A DNA stretch of 64,000 nt from CAVRXQ01 sp963849105 (GCA_963849105.1 CAWKGD010000005.1:372001-436000), one strand, 5' to 3'; shown: positions 46,188 through 55,469, numbered from the stretch's first letter. Notes: generated from the letters alone by a model not told the origin. Numbers and translations are program-made.

Positions 46188-47566
46188 TCCTCCTCGGCCG
46201 CTTCGGAGTAGCTCGACAGCGTCGAAGCGATGAGCAGCGGGAGGTCCGATGCTTCCAGTCCTTCAATAAATCCGAGCGACGCGGCCAGTCCGTGAACGTG
46301 CGCGCCCAGCGCGGCGGCATAGAACGGCTCCGTCCCGCGGGCGATGAACGCGCCGATCACCCCCGAGAGGATGTCGCCGGTCCCCGCCGTCGCGAGCCGA
46401 GGCGATCCGGACGTCGCGAACAAAACTTCGCCAGAAGGCGCGGCGACAATCGTGGTCGACCCTTTCAACAGCACGATCGCTCCGAGTTTCCGAGCGAGAC
46501 CTCTCGTCGCCGCCACCCGATCGACTCCGGGAGCTTGTCCCGTGAGTCGAGCGAATTCGCCGTCGTGCGGAGTGAGGATCGTCGCCGCGTGCCGACGGCC
46601 GAGGATCTTCGCCGCGTCCGTGGCAGCACCGAAGGCGATCAAGCCGTCGGCGTCGATCACCACCGGCACGTCGACTCGCTCGACGAACTCGGCGACCTCT
46701 CGGCCGGTCGACTCTTTGCGTCCGAGTCCGGGACCGATCACGACGGACTTGCAGCGCGCGCACCCGTCGAGAGCCGCCTGCACCCAGTTCTCGGCGGGGA
46801 GCTCGAATTCCACGGCTTCGAGCACCGGGATCGTCCCCAGCGACCCGCCCGGCGACGCCAGTCGCACCATTCCCGCCCCTGCGCGCACTGCGGCCGAGGC
46901 GGCGAACGCCGCGGACCCGTACATCCCGGGCGAACCGGCGACGATCCCGAGCGCGGTCTTCCACTTGTTTGCATCGCGATCACGAACGGGAAGCGACCCG
47001 ATGTCGGCGGTTTCGACGAGATGGATTTGTGCCGAGCTCGCGTCGAGCCCGATCTCTTCGGTGACGACGATTCCGCTTCGCACGACGCCCTCGCCGAGAA
47101 GCAGCCCGGGTTTCAGCGCCCCAAAGGTGACCGTGAGGTCCGCGTCGACGGCGTACTCGGCCGCGGCCCCCGTGTCGGCGACGACGCCAGAGGGGATGTC
47201 GACGGCGACGACGATCGAATCTGTCGCCGGTCGAGGGGCGCGGTACTCGCCGCGGAAGCCCGTGCCGAAAGCTGCATCGATCACGAGGTCGCATTCGGGC
47301 AGGTGCCAGGGAGCTTCGTCTGCCGGGATGACGGTGACGCGCCCGCCCCGTCGTGCGAGATGGCGCGCCGCCGTGCGCCCGTCGTCGCCGTTGTGCCCCT
47401 TTCCGGCGACGACCACGACCCGGCGCCCGTACGTGCCGCCCATCGCCGCAATCGAGAATCTCGCCACTTGGAATCCGGCTCTGGCGATCAAGGTGTCGAG
47501 ACCGACCGTCGCCTGCGTCTTGCGGTCGACTTCCGCCATCTCTTCCGCGGTGAGCACTGGCTTCAC
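46184..47566 (-). CDS. nnr: Bifunctional NAD(P)H-hydrate epimerase / ADP-dependent dehydratase
   Basis: Repairs hydrated NAD(P)H. The N-terminal YjeF_N epimerase domain (about 1-200) has AGKGHNGDDGR and IDAAFGTGFRG. The C-terminal ribokinase-like dehydratase (about 210-460) has LTPHDGEFARLTG, LLKGSTTIVA and GTGDILSGVIGAF. The 460 residues are a little shorter than many two-domain Nnr proteins (about 480-515). The start is GTG at 47564-47566, 24 bases after acpS, and the gene is coupled to alr. Confidence 0.94.
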   Translation of the reverse strand: MKPVLTAEEMAEVDRKTQATVGLDTLIARAGFQVARFSIAAMGGTYGRRVVVVAGKGHNGDDGRTAARHLARRGGRVTVIPADEAPWHLPECDLVIDAAFGTGFRGEYRAPRPATDSIVVAVDIPSGVVADTGAAAEYAVDADLTVTFGALKPGLLLGEGVVRSGIVVTEEIGLDASSAQIHLVETADIGSLPVRDRDANKWKTALGIVAGSPGMYGSAAFAASAAVRAGAGMVRLASPGGSLGTIPVLEAVEFELPAENWVQAALDGCARCKSVVIGPGLGRKESTGREVAEFVERVDVPVVIDADGLIAFGAATDAAKILGRRHAATILTPHDGEFARLTGQAPGVDRVAATRGLARKLGAIVLLKGSTTIVAAPSGEVLFATSGSPRLATAGTGDILSGVIGAFIARGTEPFYAAALGAHVHGLAASLGFIEGLEASDLPLLIASTLSSYSEAAEEE

Positions 47567-47590
47567 CTCAGCACCTCGCGTTCGAGGAAT

Positions 47591-47962
47591 TCACTCGGCG
47601 ACGACGACCGCACCTGCGTGCGTGTCGGTGTGGGTGAGCGATACCCGGAGTTCGGAGATGCCTAACTCGGATGCTCTCTTTGCCGCATTTCCGGAGAGCT
47701 CGAGTGACGGCGCTCCCGTCGGCGCCCGCACAATTCCGATTTCGGAGAAGCGAATCGACCCGATGCCGATTCCAAGCGCCTTCATCGTCGCTTCCTTCGC
47801 CGCGAAACGTGCCGCCAGGCCGGGAACGGGGTCGTGTCGACCCGCCATGTCCCCTCGTTCGCGCGTGGTGAACACCCGATCGGCGAGTCGCGGTCGTCGC
47901 TCGAGAACCTTTCGAAAACGATCAACGTCGACCGCGTCGATGCCGATTCCGATCACTGACAT
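47591..47962 (-). CDS. acpS: Holo-acyl-carrier-protein synthase
   Basis: Moves phosphopantetheine from CoA to acyl carrier protein, activating fatty acid synthesis. The 123 residues have the two PPTase motifs GIGIDAVDVDRF and RFAAKEATMKALG, whose Asp and Glu bind magnesium. The ATG is at 47960-47962. The gene lies 28 bases after glmS and 24 before nnr, the usual acpS-nnr-alr order. Confidence 0.96.
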   Translation of the reverse strand: MSVIGIGIDAVDVDRFRKVLERRPRLADRVFTTRERGDMAGRHDPVPGLAARFAAKEATMKALGIGIGSIRFSEIGIVRAPTGAPSLELSGNAAKRASELGISELRVSLTHTDTHAGAVVVAE

Positions 47963-47990
47963 AAAGCCCGGTTCTTCTCCGCCGGCAATC

Positions 47991-49838
47991 TCACTCGACA
48001 GTGACGACCTTCGCTAGGTTGCGGGGACGATCGACATTCCTTCCTCGCGCGCTGGCGATCTCGTAGGCAAAGGACTGTGTTGCCACCGCGGCGACAACGG
48101 GTGTAAGGAGCTCCGTCGTCGGCGGGATCGAGAGCGTTGCATCGACGAGTCCCCTCGTCTGTTCGTCATCGTCGTCGCATATCGCGACGATCGTCGCGCC
48201 TCGGGCACGCATCTCCTCCACGTTCGCCATCACCTTTTCCCACATTGGACTGCGTGTGGCCGCGACGACGACGACGGCGCCTGGCTCGATCAACGAAATC
48301 GGACCGTGCTTCATCTCGCCTGCCGGGTACGCCTCTGCGCGCACGTACGCGAGTTCCTTCAGTTTCAGCGCGCCCTCCATCGCGATCGGAAGTCCTGAAC
48401 GACGCCCGAGGAAGTACACGTCGTTGAAACCCGCGAACTCCCTCGCGACGTGCCGGTAGGCATCGAAGCGATCGACCGCAATCTCAACGAGATCCGGCAG
48501 CGCGTTCAACCTTTCGGCAAACTCCCTCGCCGCAGCATCGCTGATTGTGCCTCGCGAGTGTGCGAGGTGCAGGGCCATGACTTGCAACAGCGCGAGCTGC
48601 GCCACGTGACTCTTCGTCGAAGCGACTCCTATTTCCGGACCGGCGTGGGTGTAGCAAGCGCCGTCCGACTCCCGTGTCATCACCGAATCGACGACGTTCG
48701 ACACTGTGATGACGGCAGAACCACGAGAGCGCGCCTCGCGGATCGCGTGCAGCGAGTCGACGGTTTCCCCCGACTGGCTGATCGCGATCACGAGCGTCTC
48801 GGAACCGACGCTCGAGTTCCGATACCGGAACTCGCTCGAGATGTCGGCGTCGGCGTGGATGTTCGCCAGCGCCTCAATCGATTGTCGACCAGCAAGCGCC
48901 GCGTGATAGCTCGAGCCGCAGCCGAGGAGGAGGACGCGTGAGTACGTCGCGAGTTGCGATGGTGTGATCGAAAGCTCCTCGATTTCGGTCGACCCGTCAG
49001 TCGAGACGCGTCCGAGCAGCGTCTGTTCGACGGCTGCGGGCTGCTCGTGAATCTCCTTCGACATGAAGTCGGGGAAACCCTCTCGACGAGCGTCCTCCAC
49101 CGACCACCTCACCTCGAGCGGTCGCAACGTGATCTTGTTGCCTGCCAAGTCGATCGCATCGACGCGGCCAGGGGCGACTTCGGCGATCTGGTCGTCATCG
49201 AGCACAAAGAGTTGCCGGGTTGTCTCGAGCAGCGCAGAGATGTCGGAGGCGACGAGCCCGAGACCTTCAGTCAGTCCGACGATCAACGGAGAAGTCCGCC
49301 GGGCCGCGACGATCGTGTCGGGCTCACCGAGCGCGACCACGGCGATCGCGAAGTCGCCGTGCAGCAGGGCGACGGTGTTACGTACCGCCTCTACAAGCCG
49401 CGAGCCCTTTTTGAGTCCTGATTCGATCAGGTGCGCGATGACCTCGGTGTCCGTCTCGGATCGAAATCGGTGACCGCTCTGCACCAGCTCCGACGCGAGC
49501 TGGCGGTGGTTTTCGATGATGCCGTTGTGGACAACGGCGACTGAGACGTCGCAGTCGACTTGCGGGTGCGCATTCATCTCGACCGGGGCGCCGTGCGTCG
49601 CCCACCTCGTGTGGCCGATCCCGGCCGATGACGTCTGCGGGGCACTCGAAACCTTCGCCACGAGCTTTTCCACCGATCGCGTCTGCTCGGCGGACCTCTC
49701 GACGTAGAGCTCACCGGCGGCCATGTCGACGAGGGCGACACCAGCCGAGTCGTAGCCGCGATACTCGAGCGCCTCGAGTCCCTTCAGTAGCAGCGCAAGC
49801 GGGTCTTGCGACCCCGTGACGCCGATGATGCCGCACAT
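47991..49838 (-). CDS. glmS: Glutamine-fructose-6-phosphate aminotransferase
   Basis: First step of UDP-GlcNAc synthesis: fructose-6-phosphate and glutamine to glucosamine-6-phosphate. The ATG at 49836-49838 gives 615 residues beginning MCGIIGV, where Cys2 becomes the N-terminal glutaminase nucleophile after Met removal; the frame open further upstream is therefore not used. Two SIS domains follow, with LLGCGSSYHAA and ISQSGETVDSL, and the end RNLAKVVTVE is universal. No glmS ribozyme core was recognised upstream. Confidence 0.97.
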   Translation of the reverse strand: MCGIIGVTGSQDPLALLLKGLEALEYRGYDSAGVALVDMAAGELYVERSAEQTRSVEKLVAKVSSAPQTSSAGIGHTRWATHGAPVEMNAHPQVDCDVSVAVVHNGIIENHRQLASELVQSGHRFRSETDTEVIAHLIESGLKKGSRLVEAVRNTVALLHGDFAIAVVALGEPDTIVAARRTSPLIVGLTEGLGLVASDISALLETTRQLFVLDDDQIAEVAPGRVDAIDLAGNKITLRPLEVRWSVEDARREGFPDFMSKEIHEQPAAVEQTLLGRVSTDGSTEIEELSITPSQLATYSRVLLLGCGSSYHAALAGRQSIEALANIHADADISSEFRYRNSSVGSETLVIAISQSGETVDSLHAIREARSRGSAVITVSNVVDSVMTRESDGACYTHAGPEIGVASTKSHVAQLALLQVMALHLAHSRGTISDAAAREFAERLNALPDLVEIAVDRFDAYRHVAREFAGFNDVYFLGRRSGLPIAMEGALKLKELAYVRAEAYPAGEMKHGPISLIEPGAVVVVAATRSPMWEKVMANVEEMRARGATIVAICDDDDEQTRGLVDATLSIPPTTELLTPVVAAVATQSFAYEIASARGRNVDRPRNLAKVVTVE

Positions 49839-50124
49839 GAGCCCCCAGGCTACGGGCGCAAGCGCCCTTCCTGCGTGCCGTACCAAATCTGGCTCGCATT
49901 CGAGGGCGAAATGGCGACTCTGGTCGCAAATCGAACAGAAGTCGCGACCGCCTTCGTGCCCGGTCAATCAGGCGTTCGAACGTCGCAACCCGGGAGCGGG
50001 GACGTTCGAGACCCCGTAGGCTTGAATCGCGGTACGAACTTACGTCTGTAAATACGCGTCGACGTCTACTTAGTCGAGAATCCAATTTTCATCGATGAGC
50101 GAAGCGTTTCTAACGAGGGGGGCA
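49839..50124. other. Divergent gap between glmS and the glutamic peptidase gene
   Basis: 286 bases, visibly richer in A+T towards 50040-50100 than the flanking housekeeping genes. It must hold the promoters of both divergent genes, but I could not assign convincing -35/-10 pairs. A small inverted repeat GGGCG-CAAG-CGCCC lies about 49855-49868 in the glmS leader. No tRNA was found. Confidence 0.4.
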
Positions 50125-51900
50125 ATGCGCGCCTGGGCGGTCGTGATGATCGTCGCGGGCGCCGGCCTTTTTTTCACGCCCGATCTCGGCTCCACCGCGT
50201 CTGGTGTTGCGACTGCGCCTCGGGTAATAGACACGCATCAAATCGTGGGATTTGCGACTGCCGTTCGACCGCGCAAGGCGGTGCGCATTTTGCGATTCAC
50301 GGCTGAACCGAACGCCCTCACTTCTGCCGGTGGCGAGGTAGCCCTCGTCGTTGAAGTCGATGGAACCGGCACATGTCACTTCAATTCGAATCGTCCGCGA
50401 TTTGCGCAAAGTCGATCGTGCTCAGCCGGGATTCGACGAGTCTCGGTACATGTTCCCGCCAATTCGACGACTTCGGTCCAGCAATTCAAGTTCTTTGTTG
50501 TCGCGTACAGCAGAGCGGGGAGCAAAGAACGCAGATCGGTCTCCGTCGTAGAACAGGGCCTCGCAGTTTCGCCCATCGGATCGATTCCTAGTGGATCGTC
50601 AAGTGGGACGACGTCGGGATCTTCCTCCGTCGGGACGTCGTCGGGCTCGTCTGGTACTGGATCGTCTTCAACTGCGCCAACAATCACACAACAGCCGTTA
50701 TCACAATCGGTGCAGAGCGGTTCGATAGCCACCTTCCAAGCGGCAGCGTCCGGATCACCGACCCCATCGGTGCAGTGGGCAGTCTCGACCGATGCCGGCG
50801 CCACATGGACTGCGATCGGAGGCGCGACGTCGACCTCATACTCATTCACCACGTCGCCCGTCCAATCCGGGAATGAATACGAGGCAGTCTTCACCAACAT
50901 CGCCGGGTCGGCGTCGACGAGCTCCGCAGTATTGACCGTCGGTTCGGCGCCGACGATCACCTCTTCTCCGACCAACGAAACGACGCAACAAGGTTCCACT
51001 GCAATGTTCGAGGCGCAGGCGACGGGAAATCCGTCACCCTCGATCCAGTGGATGCTCTCCACGGGCGGAGGTTCGTTCAACCCGGTTGAAGGGGCAACGT
51101 CTTCGTGCTATTCGTTCGAGGCTTCGAGTGCGGCGAACAATGACGAGATCGAAGCCGTCTTCACCAACACGTACGGCTCCGTTACGTCCAGCCCTGCGAC
51201 GTTGACGGTAGCGAGCTCGATCGGTTGGCTCTCGAGTAACTGGTCCGGGTTCGCAGACATCGACCCATGCGCAAAGTTCACCTCTGTCAGCGCCGAGTGG
51301 TCTGTACCGACGGTCTCGTGTCTGTCTGGGAGCCAGTATTCGTCTGCCTGGGTCGGCATCGACGGGTTTTCGGATTCATCAACGGTCGAACAGGACGGAA
51401 CTGAATCGGATTGCAGCGGTGACAAGTCATCGTATTACGCCTGGTACGAGATGTACGGCGATTCAGCCGTGGACAACGGCTATGAGGTCGAGCTGAATCC
51501 CGCCGACTATCCGGTGCAGCCGGGTGATGTCATCGCGGCCTCAGTTCAGGAATCGAGCGATGCGTGGACACTCTCGTTGCACGACTCAACGGAGGCGTGG
51601 AGTTATGCGACGACGATCGACTTCGACGGAGGCTCACAATCATCAGCTGAATGGGTCCTCGAGCGTCCGGAGATTTGCAGCTCGTCCTGCGCGTTTCCTC
51701 AGCTTGCCGACTTCGGGTCTGTCACCTTTGCAAACGCCCTGGCGACAGCCAACAGCGGTTCTGAGTCGCCGATCACTGCGTTCAGCTCAACTGGTATCGA
51801 GATGCTGAACGACGCGGGCACTTCATTGCTCGACGAAGTCGACGATCCCTACTCGTTGGGAGAAAGCTTCGACGTGACATGGCGAGCCTTCGGGCCGTAA
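50125..51900 (+). CDS. Secreted glutamic peptidase (family G1, eqolisin) with Ig-like domains
   Basis: 591-residue predicted exported protein. Residues 1-27 form a signal peptide. An Ig-like beta domain with a Cys pair (about 45-145) is followed by a Ser/Gly/Thr linker (about 156-183), two Ig-like repeats (about 184-273 and 276-364), and a G1 peptidase domain (about 365-591). The peptidase has SNWSGFA, the catalytic Gln423 in STVEQDGTE and catalytic Glu509 in SAEWVLERPE, as in scytalidoglutamic peptidase. These enzymes normally act at acid pH. ATG at 50125 follows a GAGGGGGG ribosome site and heads the signal peptide; an upstream frame to 50095 is less likely. Codon use looks less GC-rich than the neighbours. 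Confidence 0.88.
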   Translation: MRAWAVVMIVAGAGLFFTPDLGSTASGVATAPRVIDTHQIVGFATAVRPRKAVRILRFTAEPNALTSAGGEVALVVEVDGTGTCHFNSNRPRFAQSRSCSAGIRRVSVHVPANSTTSVQQFKFFVVAYSRAGSKERRSVSVVEQGLAVSPIGSIPSGSSSGTTSGSSSVGTSSGSSGTGSSSTAPTITQQPLSQSVQSGSIATFQAAASGSPTPSVQWAVSTDAGATWTAIGGATSTSYSFTTSPVQSGNEYEAVFTNIAGSASTSSAVLTVGSAPTITSSPTNETTQQGSTAMFEAQATGNPSPSIQWMLSTGGGSFNPVEGATSSCYSFEASSAANNDEIEAVFTNTYGSVTSSPATLTVASSIGWLSSNWSGFADIDPCAKFTSVSAEWSVPTVSCLSGSQYSSAWVGIDGFSDSSTVEQDGTESDCSGDKSSYYAWYEMYGDSAVDNGYEVELNPADYPVQPGDVIAASVQESSDAWTLSLHDSTEAWSYATTIDFDGGSQSSAEWVLERPEICSSSCAFPQLADFGSVTFANALATANSGSESPITAFSSTGIEMLNDAGTSLLDEVDDPYSLGESFDVTWRAFGP

Positions 51901-51909
51901 GGGTCGGTC

Positions 51910-53268
51910 CTAGAGGCTGACTCGCCCTAGATCCCGTTCTACGGCCTCGACGATCGCGGTCAGAGCCTGATCAACCATCGCCGCGTCATCGGCTTCGACC
52001 ATGACTCGCACCGCCGATTCGGTTCCGCTCGGACGAATGACGACCCGCCCAGAGTGGCCGAGCTGGGCTTCGACCTCCGCGACCACCTCCCATACGCCCG
52101 CGGCCGACTCCAGACGGTCCGGGGACATGACCTTCACGTTGCGCAACTCTTGTGGCACGCGGACGAAAGCGCTGCGAGCAAGCTCAGCGAGATCCTGGCC
52201 GGAACGCGCGACGAGCTCGACGAGCTTGAGGCCTGTCAAGATCCCGTCTCCGGTTGTCGCGTATCGACGGAACACGATGTGGCCCGACTGTTCGCCGCCG
52301 AGCACCAGCCCGAGCTCGTCGAGCGCATCGGCAACGTAACGGTCGCCAACGGGTGTTTCGATCAGCTCGATCCCAACACCGAGCAGCGCCCGCCGCAGCC
52401 CAAGGTTGCTCATCACCGTCGCGGCGACTGCGGCCCTTTCGAGTTCGCCGCGGTCCTTGAGATCGCGCGCGAACAGCGCCATCAACACGTCGCCGTCGAT
52501 GATGTTTCCCCGACCGTCGACGGCGATCATCCGATCGGCGTCGCCGTCGAAGCTCAATCCGAGATCCGCCCCCTGCTCGACGACGATTTGCCCGAGCATG
52601 GTCGGCGCCGTCGCGCCGCACTTTTCATTGATGTTCGTTCCGTCCGGATTGTTGTTGATGACTGCGGCGTCGATCCCGAGCTGATCAAAGACCAAAGGCG
52701 CCACCTCGAACGCGGCGCCGTTCCCACAATCACAGACGATTTTGATCCCGAGATCAGACGGCAGGTCGACCGATCGCGCGAGGTGATCGATGTATTCGCC
52801 AACAAAATCGCGCGCATCGGAGATTGCGCCAACCTCCCCTCCGACCAGGGGCTCGTGTCCATCTACGGGCGCGCCGACGAGTGCCCGAGCCAGCTCGGAT
52901 TCGATTTCGAACTCGAGCTCGTCGGTGAGCTTCGTGCCATTTTCCGAGATCAGTTTGATCCCATTGTCCGGAAACGGATTGTGCGAGGCCGAGACCATCG
53001 CTCCGGGTATTCCCCGGGAGGCGACAATCCAAGCGAGCCCAGGCGTCGGAAGCACGTCCAGATCGAAGACATCGCGCCCCTCCGAAGCGAGCCCTGCGGC
53101 AAGGGCCGCCTTCAGCATCGGGCTCGAGCGCCGGGTGTCAGACCCAACAAAGAATCCCGAACCGGGCAAGTGACGCGCGCTCGCATGGCCGAGAGCGAGG
53201 GCAACCTCCGGAGTTAGCTCACGATTGGCAACACCCCGGATGCCGTCGGTTCCGAAGCGCAACGACAT
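51910..53268 (-). CDS. glmM: Phosphoglucosamine mutase
   Basis: Converts glucosamine-6-phosphate to glucosamine-1-phosphate in UDP-GlcNAc synthesis, the step after GlmS. The 452 residues have the phosphoserine loop SASHNPFPDNGIK, the metal loop SFDGDADR and the sugar loop GGEQSGHI, with RPSGTESAVRV near the end, all intact. The start is ATG at 53266-53268, 16 bases after rpsI. The glutamic peptidase gene lies between it and glmS. Confidence 0.97.
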   Translation of the reverse strand: MSLRFGTDGIRGVANRELTPEVALALGHASARHLPGSGFFVGSDTRRSSPMLKAALAAGLASEGRDVFDLDVLPTPGLAWIVASRGIPGAMVSASHNPFPDNGIKLISENGTKLTDELEFEIESELARALVGAPVDGHEPLVGGEVGAISDARDFVGEYIDHLARSVDLPSDLGIKIVCDCGNGAAFEVAPLVFDQLGIDAAVINNNPDGTNINEKCGATAPTMLGQIVVEQGADLGLSFDGDADRMIAVDGRGNIIDGDVLMALFARDLKDRGELERAAVAATVMSNLGLRRALLGVGIELIETPVGDRYVADALDELGLVLGGEQSGHIVFRRYATTGDGILTGLKLVELVARSGQDLAELARSAFVRVPQELRNVKVMSPDRLESAAGVWEVVAEVEAQLGHSGRVVIRPSGTESAVRVMVEADDAAMVDQALTAIVEAVERDLGRVSL

Positions 53269-53284
53269 CGCGGACGACGCAGGG

Positions 53285-53677
53285 TCAGCGCTTGGAGTAC
53301 TGAGGCGCTTTGCGGGCCTTCTTCAGGCCGTACTTCTTGCTTTCCTTCTCGCGCGCATCGCGGGTCAGCAGCCCGGCGCGCTTGAGGGTCGTGCGCAGTT
53401 CCGGATCGACCTCGACAAGGCCGCGGGCGATGCCGAGACGCAGCGCGCCCGCCTGGCCGGTGATGCCGCCGCCGTCGATCGTCGCGAGGACGTCGTAGCG
53501 GTCCGAACGACCAGCAACCCGAAGCGGCTCGGTGGCGTGCACCCGAGAGGACACCGACGAGAAGTACTCCTCGATCGGGCGCCGATTGACTATCACCTTG
53601 CCGTCGCCGTCGACGAGGCGGACTCGGGCGACGGCAGCCTTGCGGCGTCCCGTCGATTGCGTAAGTGGTCGTGGCAT
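53285..53677 (-). CDS. rpsI: 30S ribosomal protein S9
   Basis: 130-residue small-subunit protein. The start TGRRKAAVARVRL and the tail KKARKAPQYSKR, whose C-terminal Ser-Lys-Arg reaches the P-site tRNA, are typical. It follows rplM by 13 bases, the standard L13-S9 pair. Confidence 0.98.
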   Translation of the reverse strand: MPRPLTQSTGRRKAAVARVRLVDGDGKVIVNRRPIEEYFSSVSSRVHATEPLRVAGRSDRYDVLATIDGGGITGQAGALRLGIARGLVEVDPELRTTLKRAGLLTRDAREKESKKYGLKKARKAPQYSKR

Positions 53678-53690
53678 CAGTTCGTCCTCA

Positions 53691-54140
53691 TCAATTTGCC
53701 GAGCGCGCGCTCGAGAGCGGCCGAGGCTTCGGCATCTGGGCGGCGTGCGGGTGATCCGGACCGGCGTAAACCTTCAACTTGCTCAGCATCTGGCGACCGA
53801 GTGTGCCCTTCGGGAGCATCCCCCGTACCGCACGCCGGACGACTTCTTCGGGTTCCTTCTCGAGCATCGAGGCGTAACTCACTGCGCGTAATCCCCCCGG
53901 ATAACCGCTGTGGTGGTAGGCGACTTTGCTGTCGGCCTTGTTCGCGCTGAGCACGATCTTCGCGGCGTTGACGACGATCACGTGGTCGCCCGTGTCGACG
54001 TGGGGGGCGAAGATCGCCTTGTGCTTGCCGCGCAGAAGCGTCGCCACTTCGGTCGCGAGCCGTCCGAGCACGACGCCGTCAGCGTCGATGGTGTGCCACT
54101 CGCGAACGATGTCGGACTGCTTTGGTGAGAAGGTGCGCAC
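53691..54140 (-). CDS. rplM: 50S ribosomal protein L13
   Basis: 149 residues from GTG at 54138-54140. The segment REWHTIDADGVVLGRLAT is the conserved N-terminus and RGMLPKGTLGRQML the conserved C-terminal region. The frame is open upstream to 54422, but that part reads through an intergenic stretch and lacks similarity to L13. The last 15 residues are basic and variable. Confidence 0.97.
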   Translation of the reverse strand: MRTFSPKQSDIVREWHTIDADGVVLGRLATEVATLLRGKHKAIFAPHVDTGDHVIVVNAAKIVLSANKADSKVAYHHSGYPGGLRAVSYASMLEKEPEEVVRRAVRGMLPKGTLGRQMLSKLKVYAGPDHPHAAQMPKPRPLSSARSAN

Positions 54141-54206
54141 GCTGATCCTTTGCTTCGAGGCTCGGGCGCGACAGACGACCGAAATGCCCCTTGAGCTGGT
54201 CCCCAG

Positions 54207-54212
54207 AGTATA
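54207..54212 (-). promoter_or_regulatory. Possible -10 element for rplM-rpsI
   Basis: The minus strand reads TATACT, five of six matches to the sigma70 -10 box, about 67 bases before the rplM GTG, in the short gap after the DUF5808-type gene. No good -35 box lies at the right distance, so the call is tentative. Confidence 0.3.
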
Positions 54213-54249
54213 TGAGGTCCGGGAGCAGGCCGAATCCGGCCCGGTCTCG

Positions 54250-54480
54250 TCACGTCCCGGGCGGTCGCCTCCGATCCTGGCGAAGGTACTTGCCGAGGTG
54301 GATAAGCCAGTAGGCCTTGATGGTCCATCCCCAGCCGAAGGTTTTCGGCGGGAACATCCGCGGCTCGTCGGCGTTCCACAGCCGCGACTTGGCGCGGGTG
54401 ACGGTCGGTTTCCTGACGTCATAGGGGATCCCGAGGAGCTCCCCGGTCCCCTTTTCTGGTCCTTGTTCGGGCGCGGTCAC
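54250..54480 (-). CDS. Small DUF5808-type protein
   Basis: 76-residue protein of unknown role. LLGIPYDVRKPT, then RLWNADEPRMFPPK and FGWGWTIKAYWL, match the pattern of short actinobacterial DUF5808 proteins (a Tyr-Asp/Arg-Pro start and a Phe-Gly-Trp-Gly end). The GTG at 54478-54480 is preceded by a GGGAGAGGGAAG ribosome site. It has no signal peptide and at most one weak hydrophobic stretch. It lies between truA and rplM on the same strand, 109 bases from each. Confidence 0.65.
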   Translation of the reverse strand: MTAPEQGPEKGTGELLGIPYDVRKPTVTRAKSRLWNADEPRMFPPKTFGWGWTIKAYWLIHLGKYLRQDRRRPPGT

Positions 54481-54589
54481 GTCACGGGCTTCCCTCTCCC
54501 GACGATTTTGGACCCGAGGAGTCGGCGTCCAAGAGAACAGTTTCGCGTGCGCCGACTCTGGCGCGCGGTTTACCGGGAGACCGGCAACC

Positions 54590-55462
54590 TCAGCTCCAGG
54601 TGCCGGTGAGTTCCTCCGGGTAACGCACCGCAGAGAGATACAGGCCGCACGGCGGCGCCGGATCGATCGCGCCGGCACGATCGCCGGCCGAGAGCAGCCG
54701 CATCACTTCGCTCGGGCGTCGTACCCCGCGCCCCGCGGCGACGAGCGTGCCGACGATCGAACGCACCATCTGATGGCAGAACGCGTTCGCTTCGATCTCG
54801 AAGATGAGGGTGTCTGTCTGCGAGCCGTCGAAGCGCGCGTCGATGACGCGTCGCTCGATCGGCCCGCCGTCGTCGTTCGGCGGACGTCGGCAGAATCCCG
54901 CGAAGTCGTGCTCCCCCAACAGGGCGTCGGCCGCGATCCGCATCGCTGCGACGTCGAGGGGCGCCGGAACGTGCCAGCTTGACGAGCGGCGCAGCGGATC
55001 GGGGCGCTGGGCGGTGTCGATCTCGTAGCGGTACCGCCTGGAGGTCGCCGCGCGTCGGGCGTCGAAGCCGTCAGGAGCCAGGAGCGCGCGCCAGATGACG
55101 ATTTCCGGGCCGGCGAGGGCGCTCAGTCCCCTCGCGAGGTCGGGGATCTCGGGGAACGGTCCGATCTCGTCGAAGGAAAAGCGGGAGGAGAGAACTTCAG
55201 AATCCAGGTCGACGTGCGCGACCTGCGCCAAGGCATGGACGCCGGCGTCGGTGCGGCCGGCGCAGACGATCCGCGTTTCGTCGTTGAAGAGCGTGCGCAG
55301 CGCGGCTTGGATCTCGCCGGCGACCGTCCGTTGCTGGGGTTGGGCGGCGAACCCGTGGAAACCGCTGCCGTCGTACGCGATGCCGAGCGCGACGCGCAGC
55401 GTCGATCGTGTGGGCTGTGATGCGGTGATCGGTGCGGGATCGGTGCCGGTTTGGTCCGCCAC
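54590..55462 (-). CDS. truA: tRNA pseudouridine synthase A
   Basis: Makes pseudouridine at positions 38-40 of tRNA anticodon arms. The 290 residues have GIAYDGSGFHGFAAQP at the start and the catalytic aspartate in CAGRTDAGVHALAQVAH; FCHQMVRSIVGTLV is also conserved. The GTG at 55460-55462 gives a short extension before the conserved core. It follows rplQ by 7 bases, as in many bacteria. Confidence 0.95.
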   Translation of the reverse strand: MADQTGTDPAPITASQPTRSTLRVALGIAYDGSGFHGFAAQPQQRTVAGEIQAALRTLFNDETRIVCAGRTDAGVHALAQVAHVDLDSEVLSSRFSFDEIGPFPEIPDLARGLSALAGPEIVIWRALLAPDGFDARRAATSRRYRYEIDTAQRPDPLRRSSSWHVPAPLDVAAMRIAADALLGEHDFAGFCRRPPNDDGGPIERRVIDARFDGSQTDTLIFEIEANAFCHQMVRSIVGTLVAAGRGVRRPSEVMRLLSAGDRAGAIDPAPPCGLYLSAVRYPEELTGTWS

Positions 55463-55469
55463 CGCCGGG

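Noticed and set aside
49839..49900. glmS ribozyme considered upstream of glmS
   Set aside because: The gap shows no conserved ribozyme core; such elements are mostly found in Firmicutes.
49960..50000. T-loop-like GTTCGAAC in the glmS-peptidase gap, considered as a tRNA
   Set aside because: No acceptor stem, D-arm or anticodon arm could be folded around it.
50590..50690. Repetitive GGATCG/TCGTCG-like DNA
   Set aside because: It encodes the Ser/Gly/Thr linker of the peptidase and is coding low complexity, not a DNA repeat element.
54228..54241. GGCCG-AATC-CGGCC hairpin after the DUF5808-type gene, considered as a terminator
   Set aside because: The stem is only five base pairs, without a T-run; too weak in a GC-rich genome to call.
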